Of a stretch of 64,000 bases of DNA, positions 60,685-64,000 are shown one piece after another. Every line of letters starts with the position of its first letter. Position 1 is the stretch's first letter. Under the pieces are notes generated by a model that was not told where the DNA came from, did no database searches, and saw only the letters and a list, made by a program, of their open reading frames with translations. A program made the translations under genes and the position numbers. This DNA comes from Rhizobium lusitanum. GTDB lineage: Bacteria > Pseudomonadota > Alphaproteobacteria > Rhizobiales > Rhizobiaceae. The DNA lies in the NCBI RefSeq assembly GCF_014189535.1, contig NZ_CP050304.1, positions 62,001 to 126,000 on the forward strand, read 5' to 3'.

Positions 60685-61964
60685 TATTGACCAGCCTCCC
60701 CCGACGCGCCGTAGAAACTGCCTGCCAGCCCGAACAATGACCGCTCGAGATTCAGCTTCCCCTCGACCGCACGATCAATCATGGCTCGGAAGTAGCCGGC
60801 AGGCCTGGATATCTGCTCTGGGTCACGGAGTGACTTTTCAAGTACTATCGCCAAGATAGCGCTGGCGCCATATAGGCCGACCTTGGCCCGACCATCGGCC
60901 CACCCCGCCTCGGAAAGACCGATCATCCGTCGCAGGGTTTCACCGGCGCGACCCAGCGAGGACCAGTTATCAAACCGCGTACTGATCATGACCTGCGCTT
61001 CCCGGCAGCCCACCTGCAGCAGCCCAATAGATACCGACCCCAAGATTTCACCCTGAATCGTATCCGGATCGCGCCCTTCCCGGGCACCCAAATTACTTTG
61101 CTTAGTTCCATCGTCTGCCGCAGGCTTTTTCTCAAAAGCCATTTCGGCAGCTTTGCTGCCGTTATGAAATTTATGTGCCCGCTCGTTAGAGCGGGTCCGT
61201 TGATCGTTACTTATATAAAGGGATTCTTGGGTTGTATAAGTATTAGGCGTGACGCTGATGTCACCCTCGCATGACAAATTATGTTCGAATCGATCGATCG
61301 TTGTCTCAACCACGATCTCAGCATGCAGTTCTCTCAACGCTTGCGCGCGAGGCTCCAAGTCCAGGCCCGAGGCCTGCACCTTAGCTACCCGGTCTCTCCA
61401 AGTTGCACTGTTCTCCGGAAATGCCTTGCTCAAGTCTTGGACGGCGCGTGCGAGACGAGAAATATCTCTTTTCGCCGCAAGTTCTCTGTTGAGCTTCACC
61501 TGGTATTGCTCGACGGCCGCCTTGATCTCCTCGGCACGAACACGGGACGGTGTAAAATCGATGCCGTAGCCAACAGAAATGTCACCTTGCTTGTCGCGAT
61601 ATACAAACCGGCGACCCGTCGCGCTGTCGCGATAGGCAGCGATGCCAACTTCGACCAGTCGTCGAATGCAGCGCATCACCGTTCGCTCGGATCGCATGGT
61701 ATATTCGGCGAGCTTCGCATTCGAGATCGCGACGATCGGGCGTCCAGCGCCTTTCCAGTCATCTGCACGCGATAGTCCAAGGAGAATATCCATGACATGG
61801 TAAGCCGTACCGTCGATGCCCAGCACCGGTGCGGCGCGTTTCAACAACAGTGCGATCTCACTTTTTGTGACGTCGGGAACATCATTGGCCATCGCAAGCC
61901 TTGCGCTGGCAACGATGCCTGGTGTCACGCGTCTGAAGGACGCGACGGATGTAATATCGGTCAT
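60684..61964 (-). CDS. repC: Replication initiator RepC
   Basis: This 426-residue protein has the typical RepC start (MTDITSVASFRRVTPGIVAS) and helix-turn-helix region (ISNAKLAEYTMRSERTVMRC), a variable middle, and a conserved C-terminal half (IGLSEAGWADGRAKVGLYGA, ISRPAGYFRAMIDRAVEGKL). In RepABC replicons it starts replication at an origin within its own coding sequence and sets copy number; the origin here is probably in the AT-richer part around 61140-61260. Translation is controlled by the counter-transcribed RNA in the repB-repC gap. Confidence 0.95.
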   Translation of the reverse strand: MTDITSVASFRRVTPGIVASARLAMANDVPDVTKSEIALLLKRAAPVLGIDGTAYHVMDILLGLSRADDWKGAGRPIVAISNAKLAEYTMRSERTVMRCIRRLVEVGIAAYRDSATGRRFVYRDKQGDISVGYGIDFTPSRVRAEEIKAAVEQYQVKLNRELAAKRDISRLARAVQDLSKAFPENSATWRDRVAKVQASGLDLEPRAQALRELHAEIVVETTIDRFEHNLSCEGDISVTPNTYTTQESLYISNDQRTRSNERAHKFHNGSKAAEMAFEKKPAADDGTKQSNLGAREGRDPDTIQGEILGSVSIGLLQVGCREAQVMISTRFDNWSSLGRAGETLRRMIGLSEAGWADGRAKVGLYGASAILAIVLEKSLRDPEQISRPAGYFRAMIDRAVEGKLNLERSLFGLAGSFYGASGEAGQ

Positions 61965-62066
61965 AGGTTTCCCGCTGCGGTCCTAGGAGCCACAGTTCCA
62001 AAGATTGTTTTGGGGAAGCCAAGCAGAAGCTGGACGCAAAAAATCGATCCCTGGGTTTACAGAGAC

Positions 62067-62095
62067 TTGATTAAGCGTCACGACCGGCCTAGAAT
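62067..62095 (+). promoter_or_regulatory. Promoter of the counter-transcribed RNA
   Basis: TTGATT at 62067-62072 and TAGAAT at 62090-62095 with a 17-bp spacer on the + strand, opposite to repABC. Predicted start near 62102. Confidence 0.6.
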
Positions 62096-62101
62096 CAGAT
62101 T

Positions 62102-62186
62102 GCTAGAACTGATGTTGGCGGTGCGAATTTCGTTCCGTTGGCTATTGAATTAAGGGTCTGTCGATTGGCGTCGATGGACCCTTTTT
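62102..62186 (+). ncRNA. Counter-transcribed RNA (incA/RepE type) of repABC
   Basis: The 241-bp repB-repC gap holds, on the strand opposite to repABC, a sigma-70-like promoter followed about 50 bp later by an intrinsic terminator (AAGGGTC at 62152-62158 pairing with GACCCTT at 62177-62183, then T5). This is the layout of the small antisense RNA found in RepABC replicons. It pairs with the repABC leader before repC, lowers RepC synthesis and causes incompatibility. The 5' end is a prediction. Confidence 0.75.
62152..62186 (+). terminator. Intrinsic terminator of the counter-transcribed RNA
   Basis: Seven-bp GC-containing stem (AAGGGTC/GACCCTT), 18-base loop that can fold further (TCGA/TCGA), and a T-run at 62182-62186. 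Confidence 0.7.
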
Positions 62187-62205
62187 CGATTTCGTCATCA
62201 TCTCA

Positions 62206-63246
62206 TCATCGCTCTCCTCCACGCTGGGTCGATTGGAACTCTTCGACCAACTCTGGCAGTTTCTGAACAAGCCATGCCGAGAGCCCTGGAATTCGATCGT
62301 CTGGAACAGCAAATTTGGTCGCAGCGCCAGATCGCCTGGCAACGATGATGTGACCACCAGCGACCTCGATCTCCGTGATATCGGGCTCAGACTTGATCGG
62401 CCGGCCCAAGACATCCAGGACCAATCCAAATCGCTGGTCGCTGTCGCTGGTCTCCCATTCCGACGAACGAACGAGGCTCTCAACAGCCTTGCTCTGCTCG
62501 GGAGAAAGACGGCCATCCTTTATCAGCGAGCCGAGCTTTTCCCACTTCGGGCGACCGATTGCGGACGCAGGACCAATCAGACGGACAAGATCGACGGGCA
62601 CCGATGCCGCGGCATTGGTGAGGATTGAGATATAGGCCATTTTCTGGCCGTCCTTCCGCCCGAGAGCTTCGGAAATCAGCTCCCTGGAATAACCCCGTGC
62701 CTTGAGCGCCAGTGCGAAAAGAGCTTGCTCGATAAAGGACAGGTTGAGGCGTTCTGAATTCTCGATCCCCTGCGATTTGACGAGTTCCTCGTCTGACAGT
62801 GCGCGAACGATCGCTTTGACCGGACGCTTGAGGATCTGGCAGGCTCGAAGCCGTCTATGGCCGTAGGCAGCCTGATAGTACCCGGGCTTGTCGGGGAGGG
62901 GGCGCACAAGGATCGGGAGTTTCTGACCGGCTTCCTTGATCCCCTCGACGAATGCCTGAAAGCTTCGGTCACCTTCAATGTCCAGGCGATCGTTGACGAA
63001 TGACGGGATAACGCGCTCCGGGTCGAGCTCAACGATCACCTCCGATGAGAGGAGTTGGTCGTGAAGGCGCCTGTTTTCTTCTTCGATGGACACGAAAGCC
63101 CGATCCATCGACTTGACCGCCACCGATCCCACGCGCCGCTTGTCTGCGTCTGCAACAGAGGGCGCTGCAGATTTTGCAAGGTGGTCCGGGTTCACACCAG
63201 CGAAAAGGCTTTTCATTCGTTGGTTTCGTTCGCGAGGATTGGTCAT
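62206..63246 (-). CDS. repB: Partition protein RepB (ParB family)
   Basis: This 346-residue protein has the RepB N-terminus (MTNPRERNQRMKSLFAGVNP), the ParB nuclease-like domain (LPILVRPLPDKPGYYQAAYG, HRRLRACQILKRPVKAIVRA) and the helix-turn-helix after NLSFIEQALFALALKARGYS. Its ATG overlaps the repA stop (ATGA). It binds parS-like palindromes and works with RepA in segregation and autoregulation. Confidence 0.95.
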   Translation of the reverse strand: MTNPRERNQRMKSLFAGVNPDHLAKSAAPSVADADKRRVGSVAVKSMDRAFVSIEEENRRLHDQLLSSEVIVELDPERVIPSFVNDRLDIEGDRSFQAFVEGIKEAGQKLPILVRPLPDKPGYYQAAYGHRRLRACQILKRPVKAIVRALSDEELVKSQGIENSERLNLSFIEQALFALALKARGYSRELISEALGRKDGQKMAYISILTNAAASVPVDLVRLIGPASAIGRPKWEKLGSLIKDGRLSPEQSKAVESLVRSSEWETSDSDQRFGLVLDVLGRPIKSEPDITEIEVAGGHIIVARRSGAATKFAVPDDRIPGLSAWLVQKLPELVEEFQSTQRGGER

Positions 63247-64000
63247 TGTCTCCCCCAAACTTGTTTGATGTGGTCAAGAATTTCGCCGTTGACAGCATCG
63301 ACGGACTCGAGCGCCCGATTCAATGTGTCGCGCCCGACGCTTCCACGCGACATCTCGTAGAGGCTCTTCTTTTTCAGGCCGGCGCTCGCGATCGCTGTTG
63401 TCTCCACAACAGCAGGCGCAAGCACATCATCCTTGAACAACGATCTGAGAAGAGTAACGACGTTGATTTGCGGACCGTCGTTCGGGTTATGTCTAGTCAA
63501 CACGTAGCGGATGAAGTCATGACTGAGCACGCCGCCCCGCTCTTCGATGACATGCATCAGGTCGCTCATCATGGCGAGGAACTGGTTCATGCTCGCCACA
63601 TCGATCATAGCAGGGTGGATCGTGATCAGTAGACTGGTGGCCGCGCAGAGGGCGCCTAGGGTCAAATAGCCAAGCTGCGGCGGGGCATCGATCAGAACCA
63701 CGTCGTAGTTTTCTTCGACCTCACAAATGACTGAGCTTAGGCGCCTGAAGAAAATTCCGTCACCACGACCGTGTCCAGCGGCGATGGCTTGAGGCGTCTC
63801 ATGTTCATACTCCATGAGTTCGAGATTTGCAGGGATCAGATCAATCCCATCGAAGTAGGTCTTTCGAATAACTTCGTGGATGGGTCGCCGCTGCTCGTCG
63901 TAACGGATGGCTGCATAAACGGTCTCGTTCTCGTCGACATCGAATTCAGGCTGATAGCCGAACATCGCGGAGAGGGAGGCCTGTGGGTCGAGATCGATTG
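63243..64000 (-). CDS. repA: Partition ATPase RepA (ParA family), C-terminal part
   Basis: The frame is open at the right window edge, so about the first third, including the Walker A loop, is outside. The visible part starts in the block IDLDPQASLSAMFGYQPEFD and shows the family's VVLIDAPPQLGYLTLGALCA, LLITIHPAMIDVASMNQFLA and YVLTRHNPNDGPQINVVTLL regions. With RepB it positions plasmid copies and represses the operon. It is the first gene of repABC. Confidence 0.95.
   Translation of the reverse strand, partial: IDLDPQASLSAMFGYQPEFDVDENETVYAAIRYDEQRRPIHEVIRKTYFDGIDLIPANLELMEYEHETPQAIAAGHGRGDGIFFRRLSSVICEVEENYDVVLIDAPPQLGYLTLGALCAATSLLITIHPAMIDVASMNQFLAMMSDLMHVIEERGGVLSHDFIRYVLTRHNPNDGPQINVVTLLRSLFKDDVLAPAVVETTAIASAGLKKKSLYEMSRGSVGRDTLNRALESVDAVNGEILDHIKQVWGRQ

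Overview
The window looks like part of a large, mosaic accessory replicon of a Rhizobiaceae bacterium (Rhizobium, Agrobacterium or a close relative). The strongest sign is the repABC replication/partition module at the right edge (repA cut by the window end, repB, a counter-transcribed RNA gene, repC, and two copies of a 14-bp palindrome next to the repC stop that could be parS sites). The rest fits a plasmid or chromid: small catabolic operons, toxin-antitoxin pairs, and remnants of Tn3, IS3, IS110, IS66 and serine-recombinase elements. Many genes are truncated, frameshifted or carry a stop codon.

Layout. 1-4.9 kb: the end of a Cu(I) P-type ATPase with its MerR-type regulator, a DedA/PAP2/LssY fusion, a broken PAP2 gene and a truncated MFS gene. 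4.9-10.0 kb: a complete Tn3-family transposon (46-bp inverted ends, tnpA, res, tnpR and a Tat-type serine hydrolase passenger) lying between two unrelated gene fragments. 11-15 kb: an HxlR/QorB pair, a membrane protein and a PIN-domain toxin-antitoxin pair. 15-19.7 kb: a GntR-controlled one-carbon operon (THF-dependent demethylase-like protein, decayed ABC binding protein, purU, decayed folD). 20-24 kb: a three-subunit PaoABC-like molybdenum aldehyde oxidoreductase. 25-33 kb: small oxidoreductase, beta-propeller, hydrolase and regulator genes, and an Rrf2/thioredoxin-reductase-like/methyltransferase group. 33-36 kb: an IS110 element, an unknown membrane coiled-coil protein and an integrase stub. 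36-40 kb: an acetate kinase/phosphoketolase pair.

42.1-47.2 kb is the most interesting part. It looks like a peptide-modification (RiPP) locus of unusual design. A 468-residue protein carries nine copies of a His-Asp-Gln-Thr-His-Ser motif separated by Gly-rich and Gln/Pro linkers. It lies directly upstream of an FxsB-type radical SAM/SPASM maturase, whose gene overlaps that of a HExxH protein of the peptide beta-hydroxylase type. Next come a trypsin-like protease and a divergent small protein that appears to share the protease's N-terminal domain. The inference is a multi-core precursor with cyclophane and/or hydroxyl modifications and proteolytic release. No product is known to me.

47.5-64 kb: two IS66 copies (one partial), vapBC overlapping an integrase gene, an operon of unknown proteins with a caspase/CHAT-like member under an AraC-type regulator (its first gene is frameshifted at a G6 tract), a decayed serine recombinase, a Fic protein behind a palindromic operator-like site, a Tn3 transposase remnant, two small-protein genes with in-frame amber codons, and repABC. 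No rRNA, tRNA or CRISPR array was seen.
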